Source of the DNA: Frankiales bacterium
GTDB taxonomy: Bacteria; Actinomycetota; Actinomycetes; Mycobacteriales; SCTD01
Direction: 5' to 3'
Length of the DNA stretch: 64,000 bases
Assembly: GCA_025965475.1 (NCBI GenBank)
Contig: JAOPWV010000069.1
Location: 1-64,000 of the forward strand
Under the pieces are notes generated by a model that saw nothing but the letters and a program-made list of their open reading frames with translations, was not told the DNA's origin and did not search any database. Shown piece by piece: positions 35,600 to 44,781 of this stretch (its first letter is position 1; each line of letters starts with the position of its first letter). Made by a program: the position numbers and the translations under genes.

Positions 35600-35627
35600 C
35601 GACCTGACGACCTGACGACCTGACGAC
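35596..35627 (+). repeat. Four tandem copies of CTGACGAC
   Basis: Exact 8-bp units at 35596, 35604, 35612 and 35620, overlapping the TetR stop codon. Each unit carries TGA, so slippage here cannot extend the protein in the original frame. Confidence 0.9.
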
Positions 35628-35655
35628 CATCTTGGTCCGAGACCCCCGCGCCGCT

Positions 35656-35879
35656 CTAGCCGCGGCTCGCGCAGGCGATGCACCGGGTGGCCGACGGCAG
35701 CAGCTCCAGACGGTCCGCTCCATCCGGTCCACCGCGATGGTCGTGCCGTCCCCGACCCGCTTGCCGAAGCCGATGCCGATGCCGATGCCGACGATGTTCG
35801 GGTCGACGGCGCTGAGCCGCACCATCTCGCTCTCGAGTTCCTCCCGCATGGCGGCGAGACGAACACCGACGTCGGCCAT
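35656..35879 (-). pseudogene. DksA/TraR-type zinc-finger protein with internal deletion and frameshift
   Basis: The ATG has a very good SD (GAAGGAGA, six bases upstream) and begins MADVGVRLAAMREELESEMV, then GKRVGDGTTIAVDRMER, as in the N-terminal half of actinobacterial DksA/TraR-like proteins. The frame then reads unrelated residues. In the neighbouring frame, RLELLPSATRCIACASRG and a TAG (35656-35658) form the typical DksA/TraR C-terminus with the last CxxC pair. The coiled middle and first CxxC, about 40 residues, are missing, so an internal deletion has joined the two ends out of frame near 35710-35725. A GIGIGIG run upstream comes from a 6-bp repeat. Family knowledge is recalled, not aligned. 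Confidence 0.65.
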
Positions 35880-35915
35880 CGCGGGTCTCCTTCGTCCTCC
35901 AAGGCTCGGCGTGCC

Positions 35916-37211
35916 CTACCGACCTCGCCGAGCGTTCACCGCCGGGCGGGTCCGGTCGGCGGCGAGCAGGGAGAAAGCCGTGAGCAAGGCGCAGGCGGCG
36001 ACGGCCGTGAACGCCGCGCCGTAGCCTGCCGTACTGATCAGCAGGCCTGCGGAGACCGGGGTGGCGACGCGCGCCATGTTGACGGCGAGTGCCTGACCAC
36101 CCGAGACGGAGGCGAAGACCCTGGCGGGGACATAGCTGCCGAGCAGCGCGGCGCGGGAGATCGACATCACCCCGAACCCCGCACCGAACAGCACCACGAA
36201 GACCGGCAGTGCCGCGGGCCGGGGCAGCCAGAACAGAGCGGCGACGCCGGCTGCCTGGCCGGCCACCATAGCGGCGGTGAGCCGCGCCAGGCCGACGCGG
36301 GACGCCAGTGACGTGAGCACGAGCCGCCCGATCACCTGCAGGACGCCGATCGCCCCAGCCGTCACGGCCGCCAGCGTGGCACCGGCGCCGGTGTCCCGCA
36401 GGTACGCGAGCAGGTACACGCCGACGACGGTGATGGCGAGCCACTCCAGGACGTCCGCCAGTGTCAGCCAGCGCACCGCGGGCAGCCGCCAGGCGGCGCG
36501 GACGCTCAGGTCGGCTCCCCCTGTCACGTCCGCCTGACCGACGTCCACCATCTGGTCCCAAGGGCGACCGTCGATGGGCAGCCCGAAGTCGTGGGGGTGG
36601 CGGCGAAGCAGCAGGGCGTGGGGCACCGCACAGCAGGCGAGCAGGGCGGCCAGCACCAGCAGCGCGGAACGCCAGCCGAGCGCATCGACGAGGGCCTGCG
36701 ACGTCGGCAGGAAGATCGTCGAGGAGAAGCCGGCGATGACGGTGAGGGTGACCAGCGCCGCGGTGCGGTCCCGCTCGAACCAGCTGTTGATGAGCGCGAA
36801 GGCGGGCTCGTAGAACACAGCCGCGCCGGCCAGGCCCACCCCGACGAACACCAGGTACAGCTGCGGCAGGGTCCGCACCTGGGACCAGCCGACCACGGAG
36901 AGAGCCCCGACCACCGATCCGGCGGTCATCAGGGCTCGCGGGCCGTGGTCGTCCAGCCACCGCCCCGCGTACACGCCGGCCACGCCGGTCGTGGCGATGC
37001 CCAGGGACATCGCGCCGGACAGCTCAGTCGTGCTCGCGTGCAGGGTCTCGCGCATCGGCACGAGGAACACCGCGAAGCTGTAGTACAGGACGCCGTACCC
37101 GACCGCCTCGGTCAGACCCAGGGCCCAGACCATGCGCCAGCCCGGGTAGTCACGGCGCCGCATCGGCTGCACGGTGACGGCCCGCGTGCTGGTGTCGGCG
37201 TCACCGGTCAT
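35916..37211 (-). CDS. MFS transporter (monocarboxylate/oxalate-formate antiporter-like)
   Basis: A 431-aa major-facilitator protein with about 12 hydrophobic helices, starting near GWRMVWALGLTEAVGYGVLYYSFAVFLVP, the entry seen in OFA/monocarboxylate-type carriers. AGRWLDDHGPRALMTAGSV is the loop 2-3 motif, and a cytosolic loop near 200-230 precedes the second half. ATG at 37211 is used although the open frame extends upstream. Divergent from the acyl-CoA-dehydrogenase-like gene (105-bp gap). Likely carries an organic acid; which one is not visible. Confidence 0.85.
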   Translation of the reverse strand: MTGDADTSTRAVTVQPMRRRDYPGWRMVWALGLTEAVGYGVLYYSFAVFLVPMRETLHASTTELSGAMSLGIATTGVAGVYAGRWLDDHGPRALMTAGSVVGALSVVGWSQVRTLPQLYLVFVGVGLAGAAVFYEPAFALINSWFERDRTAALVTLTVIAGFSSTIFLPTSQALVDALGWRSALLVLAALLACCAVPHALLLRRHPHDFGLPIDGRPWDQMVDVGQADVTGGADLSVRAAWRLPAVRWLTLADVLEWLAITVVGVYLLAYLRDTGAGATLAAVTAGAIGVLQVIGRLVLTSLASRVGLARLTAAMVAGQAAGVAALFWLPRPAALPVFVVLFGAGFGVMSISRAALLGSYVPARVFASVSGGQALAVNMARVATPVSAGLLISTAGYGAAFTAVAACALLTAFSLLAADRTRPAVNARRGR

Positions 37212-37316
37212 CCCGGCAGCATCCTCCGGCCCGGCCACAGAAGTCTCCCCGGCGTCTGACAGCCTGACACCGGCCCCCTGGTCCTGCGGCCCTGAGGAGA
37301 CGAGAGGTACCCACGC

Positions 37317-38351
37317 GTGCGCACAGGCTCGGTGGACCCGGCGCGGCTGTTCAAGGAGTTCTCCCCCCAGGCCGGCGACCTGGACGCCGGGCGCCGGGAC
37401 GTACGGGACGGGATCCACTGGCTCGGGCGCCAGGGGTTCCTGCGGTCCCCCGACGCCACCGCCGCGCGGGCTCCGCTGCCGTACCTCGTGAGCCTGGTGC
37501 GCGCGCTGGCGGCCGCGTCGCTGTCGACCGCCTTCTCGGTCTGGTCGCAATGCATGGTCCTCGAGTACCTGACCCTCTCCGAGCCCACCAGCGAGACCGA
37601 GCCGCTCCTCGAGGCGCTGCGGTCCGGACGCGTGATGGGAGCCACCGCCCTGGCCCCGGCGATCCCCGCCGTCGGCGACTCCGCCCCGCTGCCGGTGTCC
37701 GCGGAACTGTCCGGTGGTGGCTACCTGCTCAAGGGCACCATCGGCTGGGCGAGCAACCTGTTCGACAGTGCCGTCGTGGTGACACCGGCCGACACCGCGG
37801 AGGGCCGGATCGTCGCGGTGTTCCGCCTTGCTTCCCCCGGTGTCCAGGTGGCGGCGCCCGCACCTCTGCTGGCGCTCAACGGCACCGGGTCCTCCTCGGT
37901 CACGCTCGACGGTGTGCGGGTCGCCGAGGCGGCCGTGCTCAGCTGGGACCTGCCGGGTTTCCTGGCCGCCTGCCGGCCCACCATGCTCCTGCTGCAGACC
38001 GCGCTGGCCGTGGGAGTGACCGACGCCTGCCTGGCCGCCATCGGCGCGGACAGCCGGGTGCCACCCCACTGCCCGGAGTTGGACGGCCGCCATCAGCGGG
38101 TGGCCGCGACGCTGTCCGGTTACGCGGAGGCTCCGGGTTCCGCCGGGCCGGGCGGGTTGGCGCAGTTGCGCGTCGACGCGATGTCGGTCGCGCATGCAGC
38201 GGCCGGCCTCGAGATGGCGGCCGGCGGCGGGAAGGCCTTCCAGGCAGGCAGCGCGAGCAGCCGCCGCGTACGCGAGGCCGCCTTCCTCCCGGTGCAGGCA
38301 CCGACGCTCGAGCACCTGCGCCGCGAGATCGCCCGTACCGCCTCGGCCTGA
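37317..38351 (+). CDS. Acyl-CoA dehydrogenase-like flavoprotein
   Basis: A 344-aa protein resembling the acyl-CoA dehydrogenase / flavin-dependent monooxygenase fold: helical N-terminal part, a middle beta-domain with LSGGGYLLKGTIGWASNLFDSAVVV and LLALNGTGSSSVTLDGVRVAEAAVL, and a C-terminal helical bundle. It is shorter than typical family members (about 380 aa), and the usual catalytic-base region near the C-terminus is not obvious, so activity may differ (for example a DszC/HpaB-like oxygenase or an inactive homologue). GTG start with GAGAGGT upstream. Not linked with other beta-oxidation genes. Confidence 0.7.
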   Translation: MRTGSVDPARLFKEFSPQAGDLDAGRRDVRDGIHWLGRQGFLRSPDATAARAPLPYLVSLVRALAAASLSTAFSVWSQCMVLEYLTLSEPTSETEPLLEALRSGRVMGATALAPAIPAVGDSAPLPVSAELSGGGYLLKGTIGWASNLFDSAVVVTPADTAEGRIVAVFRLASPGVQVAAPAPLLALNGTGSSSVTLDGVRVAEAAVLSWDLPGFLAACRPTMLLLQTALAVGVTDACLAAIGADSRVPPHCPELDGRHQRVAATLSGYAEAPGSAGPGGLAQLRVDAMSVAHAAAGLEMAAGGGKAFQAGSASSRRVREAAFLPVQAPTLEHLRREIARTASA

Positions 38352-38413
38352 GCGCAACGAGAAGGTGCAGCTCGTCCTCGACCGGCACGTGCAGCAGTCG
38401 CCGAAGACGCCCT

Positions 38414-38692
38414 TTAGCTGACGCCGTCTGCCGTGGCCGACAACGCGTCGCGCGCGTCCTCGGTCGCCTCCTGGACCTGCTCGTCCTGCTTGACCTCCAC
38501 CCGGGCAGCCTGCCAGGAGGAGAAGTGGCCGACGAAGTTCGCCCACACCGACATCAGGGCGATCCAGATGATGCTGCCCTTGAGCCCGGTGAACACGGTG
38601 ACCGGAATCAGCAATCCCCAGGACAGGGTCATCCAGCCGTGGAAGGCGCGAAGGAACTCCGGACGCCCGAACAGAGCCTGGGACCGGCCCAC
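38414..38692 (-). CDS. Small membrane protein with two hydrophobic helices
   Basis: A 92-aa protein: basic N-terminus, helix 1 FHGWMTLSWGLLIPVTVFTG, helix 2 GSIIWIALMSVWANFVGHFS, then a polar acidic C-terminus (VEVKQDEQVQEATEDARDAL). Similar short proteins are widespread in actinobacteria without known function. GTG start; AGGGG lies upstream. Confidence 0.75.
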   Translation of the reverse strand: MGRSQALFGRPEFLRAFHGWMTLSWGLLIPVTVFTGLKGSIIWIALMSVWANFVGHFSSWQAARVEVKQDEQVQEATEDARDALSATADGVS

Positions 38693-38801
38693 CGCTCACC
38701 CCTACCTGTATCGGCCGCGCGAACACGCTGCCGTGAGACACCTTCCTTGCAGTGAGCGGGCGCACACGCCCTGTGAGGTAAACGTCTGGCCAGAAGGAGG
38801 C

Positions 38802-39356
38802 TCAATACCAGTTGTGCGCCTGCGAGTGAGCCCAGGCCGCGCAGGGCGAGCCGTAGCGGCCCTCGATGTAGCGCAGCCCCCACCGGATCTGCGTCCCCGC
38901 ATTGGTGCGCCAGTCCGCGCCGACCTCGGCCAGTTTCGACGCGGGCAGCGCCTGCGGGATCCCGTAGGCCCCGCTGGAGGTGTTCGTCGCCGTGACGGAC
39001 CAGTTGCTCTCGCGGGTCCACAGGTCGTCGAGGCAGCTGAACTGCCCCGACCAGTCGTAGTCGGCGAGCATGCTGCGGGCGACGTCCTGCGGCGCGACCT
39101 CTGCCGGTGCGGCCACGGGACGGTCGCGGCTCGCGCGGACGGACCCGGGCCGGGCGGGGGCCGGCGGGAACGTCGCGGCGACGATGCGCTCAGGGGGCCG
39201 GACCGCCTGCGCGACGACCGTCGCGGTGCGGCTGGATTCCGCATCGGCCTTGCGCGGGCGGTCAGCCTCGGCGATCACCGCGATCCCGGTGGCCGCGATC
39301 CCGGTGGCCGCCAGTCCCGTGGCGGCGTAGAGCAGCCCGCGTCGCGCACAGGACAT
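38802..39356 (-). CDS. Secreted lytic transglycosylase-like protein
   Basis: A 184-aa exported protein: basic N-terminus and hydrophobic signal helix (LLYAATGLAATGIAATGIAV), an Ala/Pro-rich linker, then a compact lysozyme-like domain. That domain has CLDDLWTRESNWSVTATN, whose Glu matches the catalytic acid of transglycosylases, SSGAYGIPQALP, and a C-terminal AAWAHSQAHNWY with a cysteine that may pair with the first. Such proteins remodel peptidoglycan. ATG at 39356 is preferred (GGAGG eight bases upstream) over the TTG two codons earlier. Alone between the small membrane gene and egtD. Confidence 0.85.
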   Translation of the reverse strand: MSCARRGLLYAATGLAATGIAATGIAVIAEADRPRKADAESSRTATVVAQAVRPPERIVAATFPPAPARPGSVRASRDRPVAAPAEVAPQDVARSMLADYDWSGQFSCLDDLWTRESNWSVTATNTSSGAYGIPQALPASKLAEVGADWRTNAGTQIRWGLRYIEGRYGSPCAAWAHSQAHNWY

Positions 39357-39513
39357 GGACAAGACCTCCGGGGCAGGCTGCGTGCCGCCCCGCGGACTGC
39401 GGGCGGCGTCGAGCGGGGCACCTGCCCGGGTGCTTGCGGGGTGAAACGAGGTCCGGGAGCCTCGATCACCGGGATACGGACACCGGCTGACGAATCACCG
39501 CACCCGGTGGTTC

Positions 39514-40482
39514 TCAGGCGCGCACGGACAGCGACAGTGCGAAGTCGCCCGCCGGATCCGTCCACCAACGGAGCATCCGCAGGCCGGCCTCGGCGAGCTC
39601 CGCCTCCACGCCCGCCCGGCGGAACTTCGCCGAGATCTCCGTGCGCATCTCCTCGCCCGCGGCGAAGGGCACCACGAGGTTCAGCGTCGGCACCTGGACG
39701 CGCTGCGCCTTCACCGACCTCAGTCGCATCTCGATCCAGGCCCGGTCCGCGTCCCACAGCGCCACATGGTCGAACGCGGCCGGATCGAAGTCGGCGCCCA
39801 GCTCACGGTTGATCACGGCCAGCACGTTGCGGTTGAACGCTGTCGTCACACCAGCCGGGTCGTCGTACGCCGCGATGAGCCGGTCCGGGTCCTTGACCAG
39901 ATCCGTGCCGAGCAGGAACGCGTCGCCCGGCTCGAGCGCGTCCCGCACCGCGGCCAGGAACCGCCCGCGGGCCCCCGGTTCGAAGTTGCCGATGGTCGAG
40001 CCGAGAAACCCCACGAGCCGCCGGCCGTCGCGCGGCAGCATGCCCAGGTGCCGTTCGAAGTCGCCCACGACAGGGCTGACCTCGAGCGCCGGGTACTCGT
40101 CCGCGAGGGCGGCCCCGGCCCGGCTGAGCACCGCGCCGTCCACGTCGAAGGGCACGAACCGGCGCAGAGTGCCGGCGTCGCGCATGGCGTCCAGCAGGAG
40201 CCTGGTCTTCTCGGACGTCCCGCTGCCGAGCTCCACCAGCGTCTCCCCGCCGGTGAGCTCGGCGATCTCGGCGGCGTGGGCCGCGAGCAGGCCGCGTTCC
40301 GTGCGCGTCGGGTAGTACTCCGGCAGGCGGGTGATCTCGTCGAACAGCTCGCTGCCGCGCTCGTCGTAGAAGTACTTCGGGGGGAGCGATTTCGGTGAGC
40401 GGGTGAGGCCGGCCAGCACGTCGCTGCGCAGCGCCTCGGTGTACGCGGACGGGGGCAGGTAGGTCGCGACGGGGCCGGGCAT
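39514..40482 (-). CDS. egtD: L-histidine N-alpha-methyltransferase (ergothioneine biosynthesis)
   Basis: A 322-aa SAM methyltransferase that trimethylates histidine to hercynine. Family features: [20 protein letters not shown] near residue 32, [12 protein letters not shown], the SAM motif [19 protein letters not shown], and [13 protein letters not shown]. Length equals that of characterised EgtD. ATG with AAGGAG eight bases upstream. It follows egtB by 41 bp. Confidence 0.96.
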   Translation of the reverse strand: MPGPVATYLPPSAYTEALRSDVLAGLTRSPKSLPPKYFYDERGSELFDEITRLPEYYPTRTERGLLAAHAAEIAELTGGETLVELGSGTSEKTRLLLDAMRDAGTLRRFVPFDVDGAVLSRAGAALADEYPALEVSPVVGDFERHLGMLPRDGRRLVGFLGSTIGNFEPGARGRFLAAVRDALEPGDAFLLGTDLVKDPDRLIAAYDDPAGVTTAFNRNVLAVINRELGADFDPAAFDHVALWDADRAWIEMRLRSVKAQRVQVPTLNLVVPFAAGEEMRTEISAKFRRAGVEAELAEAGLRMLRWWTDPAGDFALSLSVRA

Positions 40483-40523
40483 CTGCAGGACTCCTTGCTC
40501 AGAAGGTCAGGGCCGCTCGGAGG

Positions 40524-41792
40524 TCACGGGTCCCAGGCCAGGCGCACCCCCGCGAAGATCTGCCGCCGGATCGGCAGGTCCCAGTTGCGGAACGACGGCC
40601 GGACGGCGCCTCCAGCCGTGGCCCACGACCCGCCCCGGAGCACCCGGAAGTCGCCCCCGAAGAAGGGCGCGCTGTACGTGGCGTACAGCATCGGTGTGAA
40701 GCCGGGCCACGGCCGGAACTCCGACGAGGTCCACTCCCAGACGTCGCCGACCATCTGCTCGACGCCGTACGCCGACGGGCCCGCCGGATAGGCACCGACC
40801 GGGGCGGGCCGCAGGGCGTCTCCCCCGAGGTTCGCGCGGTCCCGCGTCGGCGGCCCGTCACCCCAGGGCCAGCGGCGCCGGCGACCGGCGACCGGATCCC
40901 ATGCGCATGCCTTCTCCCATTCGATCTCGCTGGGCAAGCGGGCCCCCGCCCACGCGGCGAAGGCCTGCGCCTCGAAGTAGCAGACGTGCTGCACCGGCTC
41001 GTCCCACGGGATGTTCTCGACGATGCCGAAGCGGAGCCGGGCACCGTCCCGCGTCCAGAACAGGGGGCGCTCCAGACCCGCCTCCGCGACGTGCCACCAG
41101 CCCCGGGCCGACCACCATTGCGGCTTCGCGTAGCCGCCGTCGTCGACGAAGGCCTGCCACTGGGCGTTGGTCACCGGGACGCGGCCGATGCGGAAGGCCG
41201 GTACGTCGACGACGTGCGCGGGTCGCTCGTTGTCGAGGGACGACGGTTCGGTCGCCCCGTCGACGCCGACGAGGCACTCGCCGGCCGGCACGAGCAGGGC
41301 ATCGGGCAGACCGCCGGTCGTCGCGTCGCCGCTCGGCAGAACCACGCCCGGGCCGAGCAGCGCCGGACCGCGTCGGAGCTGGTGGGTCGCGAGCATCGTC
41401 TCGTCGTGCTGCTGCTCGTGCTGCTCGACCATCGCGTACGGGAACAGGTCCTCGGCGCGATCCAGACCGTCGAGGACGCGACCGCGCACCTCCGCGAGGA
41501 AGCCCCGGGACTGCGTCGGCGAGAGCAGCGGCAGCGACGGCCGCTCCGCCCGCGGGTGCTGGAAGGCGTCGTACAGCCCGTCGATCTCGGCAGGCAGGAC
41601 CCCCTCCCGCCGGGCGTCGCCCTGGCGCAAGAGCCAGAGGTCCTCCTGCTGACCGACGTGCGCCAGGTCCCACACGAGCGGGCTCATCAGCGGGCTGTGC
41701 TGCCGGAGGAGCTCCGGCTCGTCGAAGCAGGTCAGTCCCAGCGTGCGTTCCCTGGCCCGCTCCAGACCCGCCGCGATCTCCTCACCACGCAT
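40524..41792 (-). CDS. egtB: Iron-dependent sulfoxide synthase (ergothioneine biosynthesis)
   Basis: A 422-aa non-haem iron enzyme coupling hercynine with gamma-glutamylcysteine (or cysteine) and oxygen. The N-terminal DinB-like domain carries iron ligands H45 ([10 protein letters not shown]) and H125/H129 ([10 protein letters not shown]). The C-terminal formylglycine-generating-enzyme-like domain has [32 protein letters not shown] and [11 protein letters not shown] at 41792 overlaps the egtA end by 11 bp. Confidence 0.96.
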   Translation of the reverse strand: MRGEEIAAGLERARERTLGLTCFDEPELLRQHSPLMSPLVWDLAHVGQQEDLWLLRQGDARREGVLPAEIDGLYDAFQHPRAERPSLPLLSPTQSRGFLAEVRGRVLDGLDRAEDLFPYAMVEQHEQQHDETMLATHQLRRGPALLGPGVVLPSGDATTGGLPDALLVPAGECLVGVDGATEPSSLDNERPAHVVDVPAFRIGRVPVTNAQWQAFVDDGGYAKPQWWSARGWWHVAEAGLERPLFWTRDGARLRFGIVENIPWDEPVQHVCYFEAQAFAAWAGARLPSEIEWEKACAWDPVAGRRRRWPWGDGPPTRDRANLGGDALRPAPVGAYPAGPSAYGVEQMVGDVWEWTSSEFRPWPGFTPMLYATYSAPFFGGDFRVLRGGSWATAGGAVRPSFRNWDLPIRRQIFAGVRLAWDP

Positions 41793-43044
41793 GCGCTGCC
41801 GCCTCCAGTACCGCGAGCGGCCCGTGCCGGTCCGCCTGCTCGCGCACCTCATCTCCCGGGCTTCGGCCTCGCGTCACCAGTTCGGCGTACTCCTCGACCT
41901 CGCGCCGGAGATCCACGGGGCAGCGTTGGGCGGCCAGCTCGACACACCGACGGGCGGCGCGCGCGACCCGCGGATCGTCCAGTCCGTCACGGGCAGCGAC
42001 CGACCAGGCGCCCGCGAGCGGTTCGCACGCTTCAGCCGCCCCGTCCGCCACCACCGCGTCGTCGAGCAGGGTGACGGTGAGCGCCGCGAGCCCCGGCCAC
42101 CAGCGGTCGGGCACGGCGTCCAGGCACCGGAGCTCCACGAATCCGCGCAGGCGGACCGGCGGGAAGAGCGTCGACAGGTGGTAGTCCAGGTCGGCCACCG
42201 TGGGCATCCGTCCGGCGAGCGCGCGCTCCTCGGAGAGCCAGGCGAGGAACGGGACCCGGTCGGTCACCGGCACGGCCTCACCGGTGTCCGGGTCGCGCAC
42301 CAGCATCACCGGCGCTGCCATCGCGTAGGACGCCCAGTCCTGCCTGGGATCGGTGCCCTCAGGGGCCGGGCCGCACCGCGCCTGATCAAGCTGGCCCCAG
42401 ACCTGCTGACGCATCGACCGCCAGCCGGTCCGGCGGCCACCCAGGACCGGGGAGCACGCCGAGATCGCCACCAGGACGGGGCCGAGCCGGTTCAGGTGCC
42501 GCATCCGCGACGACCAGCAGCTGGCGGGCCCGGCATCCACGTTGATCTGGAGCGCGGCGGTCGCGCACATCATGGCCCGCGCCGCGGTACCGCAGCCGGC
42601 CGCATCGAAGTGCCTTTCCATCGCGGCGTACCGGCTCGCCGGGTTGACCCGCTGGGCCGGCCGGGCGGGGTCGGTGCCCAGCGACGCCAGACCGAGCCGG
42701 CTCGCGGCCAACGCGGCGGACAGGGCCGTCCTGTCCTCCCGCAGAACCCGTACGGCCGAGCGCACGTCGGGCATGGGCAACGTGGAGAGTTCGAGCTGAC
42801 CGCCCGGTTCGACGGTGATCCGGCTGCCGCCGGGCATCACCGGCACCCTCGCCAGCAGCCCGCTGACCTCCGGCCATTCAAGGCGCCGTCCCGGGCGCTG
42901 AAGGTCGACAAGATGGAACTCCAGCTCCAGCCCGACACGGCCGTGCGGCGTGGGGCTCAGGGCCCGGGCCTCCGCGTGGGCCCGCGCTTCCTGCTCCGAG
43001 GCGAGGGCCACGCAGGCATCGGCGACGGCGAGTTGAGCGGCCAT
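41782..43044 (-). CDS. egtA: Ergothioneine-pathway glutamate-cysteine ligase
   Basis: A 420-aa carboxylate-amine ligase of the GCS2/EgtA group making gamma-glutamylcysteine. [14 protein letters not shown] carries the metal-binding glutamates; [28 protein letters not shown] and [20 protein letters not shown] are characteristic. ATG at 43044 is chosen because GGAGGG lies five bases upstream. It leads the egtA-egtB-egtD operon. Its presence implies the gamma-glutamylcysteine route, which normally also requires EgtC. Confidence 0.93.
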   Translation of the reverse strand: MAAQLAVADACVALASEQEARAHAEARALSPTPHGRVGLELEFHLVDLQRPGRRLEWPEVSGLLARVPVMPGGSRITVEPGGQLELSTLPMPDVRSAVRVLREDRTALSAALAASRLGLASLGTDPARPAQRVNPASRYAAMERHFDAAGCGTAARAMMCATAALQINVDAGPASCWSSRMRHLNRLGPVLVAISACSPVLGGRRTGWRSMRQQVWGQLDQARCGPAPEGTDPRQDWASYAMAAPVMLVRDPDTGEAVPVTDRVPFLAWLSEERALAGRMPTVADLDYHLSTLFPPVRLRGFVELRCLDAVPDRWWPGLAALTVTLLDDAVVADGAAEACEPLAGAWSVAARDGLDDPRVARAARRCVELAAQRCPVDLRREVEEYAELVTRGRSPGDEVREQADRHGPLAVLEAAAHAW

Positions 43045-43200
43045 CCGCCCCCTCCAGGTCCGGACCGGTCGCACAACGGCACGACCGCGGGTCGGTGCGG
43101 GGAGCGGCCGGGCGAGGCCGTCCTCGACACCATGCTCACCCCGGCTCCAGACCCTGGCAACCCCACCGGCCGCATCCGCCGGACCCTGTCGCGGACCCCG

Positions 43201-43950
43201 TCAACGCGGATCACGGAAGGGCGGGGCGACCGGCTTCTGGCCGCTGGTCGCCGTCACGAGCGCCGCCGCGACCTCCCAGAGCTTGCGGTTGCTGTCCTGT
43301 GACGTCTTGCGCAGCAGGGCGAACGCCGCCGCGGGGGTGCAGCCTTCCTGGGCGATGAGGATGCCGATGGCCTGATCGATGACGCTGCGCGTGCTGAGCG
43401 CCTGGCGCAACTGGTCGGTCAGCTCGGCCTGGTGAGCCTGACGCATCACGATGTCGAGCAATTTCGCGGCGAAGCGGGCCAGGCCGCGGGCCCGGCTCAG
43501 CGTGTCGGCCTCGTCGAAGGCGTGCGGACGGACGCTGTAGTGGTTCATCGCCCCCAGCGTGCGCCCGTCCACCGTCAAGGGCAGGGAGAGCGAGCTTCGG
43601 ACACCGCGATCCTCCGCGAAGGTCGGGTAGCCGCCCCAGCGGGTCTCGGCCGCGACATCGGGCACCGCGACCTCCCGGCCGCTCTTCAGCGCCTGGAGGC
43701 AGGGCCCATCCCCCGCTTGGTACTGCACCTCGTCGACCGCCGCGGCGAAGGCGTCACTGCTGGCCACCGTCAACGAGCCGCCGACCTCGCGCACCGTGAC
43801 CCCACACGAGGCCGGCTGCACACCCATGCCCGCCGCCGCGACCGTGAGCTCATGAAGGAAGCCCTCGACGCCGGACGTGCTCAGGAGCAACCCCACCAGC
43901 TCAGTCAGCGCCACGTCGTCCCCGTCCGGCCCGAACGAGTTGCTGTCCAT
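43201..43950 (-). CDS. GAF-ANTAR domain RNA-binding antitermination regulator
   Basis: A 249-aa regulator with an N-terminal GAF domain (ELTVAAAGMGVQPASCGVTV, then VRSSLSLPLTVDGRTLGAMN) and a C-terminal ANTAR three-helix domain (STRSVIDQAIGILIAQEGCT, then AAFALLRKTSQDSNRKL). ANTAR proteins bind paired RNA hairpins and prevent termination; the GAF part senses a signal. Alone on its transcript, 156 bp downstream of egtA's start region on the same strand. Its 5' end overlaps the frame of a degraded acetyltransferase. Confidence 0.92.
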   Translation of the reverse strand: MDSNSFGPDGDDVALTELVGLLLSTSGVEGFLHELTVAAAGMGVQPASCGVTVREVGGSLTVASSDAFAAAVDEVQYQAGDGPCLQALKSGREVAVPDVAAETRWGGYPTFAEDRGVRSSLSLPLTVDGRTLGAMNHYSVRPHAFDEADTLSRARGLARFAAKLLDIVMRQAHQAELTDQLRQALSTRSVIDQAIGILIAQEGCTPAAAFALLRKTSQDSNRKLWEVAAALVTATSGQKPVAPPFRDPR

Positions 43951-44261
43951 CGTGGCCACCGTCCAGGACCGGCAGAGCCGCAGTCGACGGAGCCGCCGGC
44001 TCCGGCGGGCCACGACTCGAGGAAAGCCTCGACGGGACGGTACGACCGCCGCGGCGCTCTGCCTACCCTCCGGCAGCTGCCGTCGGGCGCCCGCTCGTAC
44101 CGGGGCAGCACCCCCACCCGCCGGAAGCCCACGCTCTCGTACGCCCGGAGCACGACCTCGTCACCCTCGCCGCGGATCGTCTGCGGGGCGGCGGCGTCCG
44201 CGGGCAGCCCCGGACGCAGGGCGATGCCTTCCGCGGAGATCCCGGGTGACGTGCGGTCCAC
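43905..44261 (-). pseudogene. Internally deleted GNAT acetyltransferase remnant
   Basis: A GTG with a strong SD (GGAGGAG, six bases upstream) opens a 118-codon frame. It begins ISAEGIALRPGLPADAA, like the first strand of GNAT enzymes (the LRP-x-x-x-DA pattern), then after only about 15 residues reads DEVVLRAYESVGFRRVGVLP and RYERAPDGSCRRV. That is the C-terminal GNAT helix-strand that normally lies about 100 residues later, so the acetyl-CoA-binding centre is absent. The tail is unusual and runs over the start of the GAF-ANTAR gene. The surrounding 504 bp between the ANTAR gene and 44455 contains no other gene. Confidence 0.55.
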
Positions 44262-44454
44262 GGTGATCTCCTCCGCCGGCGCTGACGATGCTGGCAGGTC
44301 CCGACCGGCTTGCGCCACCGCATTCACGCAGGACACCAGCGCCACCGCCCGAGCGTTGATCCCGGGGGGCGACCCGGGTCCGGGCGGGACCGAAGGCGGC
44401 CGTAGAATGGTTAGCGAAAGCAACGACTTCGTGTGATCCGACCTTGGAGGACTC

Positions 44455-44706
44455 TTGCCGACCCACGCTCGCGACGAGGTGACCGACCGCCTCACCGCCG
44501 AGTACGCCGACCGCTTCAGCTCTGACGAGGTGGCACAGCTGGTGGATCGCTGCTGGCAGGACCTGGCCGCGGGTGGCGGGAGTCCTACCGTGGGCCTGCT
44601 GGGCCGGATGGCCCGGCGCCAGCTGGAGGACATCGGGCTGCGCAGCCGGGTCGGCCGCGCGACGTTCGGCATCACGGCCAGTCGCGGGCGCACCGTCCTG
44701 CACTAA
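44455..44706 (+). CDS. Small helical protein, three-helix-bundle dimerisation-like
   Basis: An 83-aa protein with a TTG start and GGAGG upstream. Predicted helices DEVTDRLTAEYADRFSSDEV, AQLVDRCWQDLA and VGLLGRMARRQLEDI resemble the short three-helix-bundle proteins common in actinobacteria. Function unknown. Basic C-terminal tail. Confidence 0.7.
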   Translation: MPTHARDEVTDRLTAEYADRFSSDEVAQLVDRCWQDLAAGGGSPTVGLLGRMARRQLEDIGLRSRVGRATFGITASRGRTVLH

Positions 44707-44781
44707 GCGCGGCACGGTGGCCGGCTGACCGGCGCCTGCTGACGACGTCCCACCTGGCCAGGAACGCCAGGAAGCGGAGCG

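Noticed and set aside
35517-35879. A 120-aa intact protein starting at 35879
   Set aside because: After residue 55 the frame leaves the recognisable sequence and runs antisense into the TetR gene; the family C-terminus is in the neighbouring frame.
35916-38765. A 949-codon frame giving the second MFS protein a long N-terminal extension
   Set aside because: The added part is antisense to the acyl-CoA-dehydrogenase-like gene and has no membrane or family features; the ATG at 37211 precedes the first helix normally.
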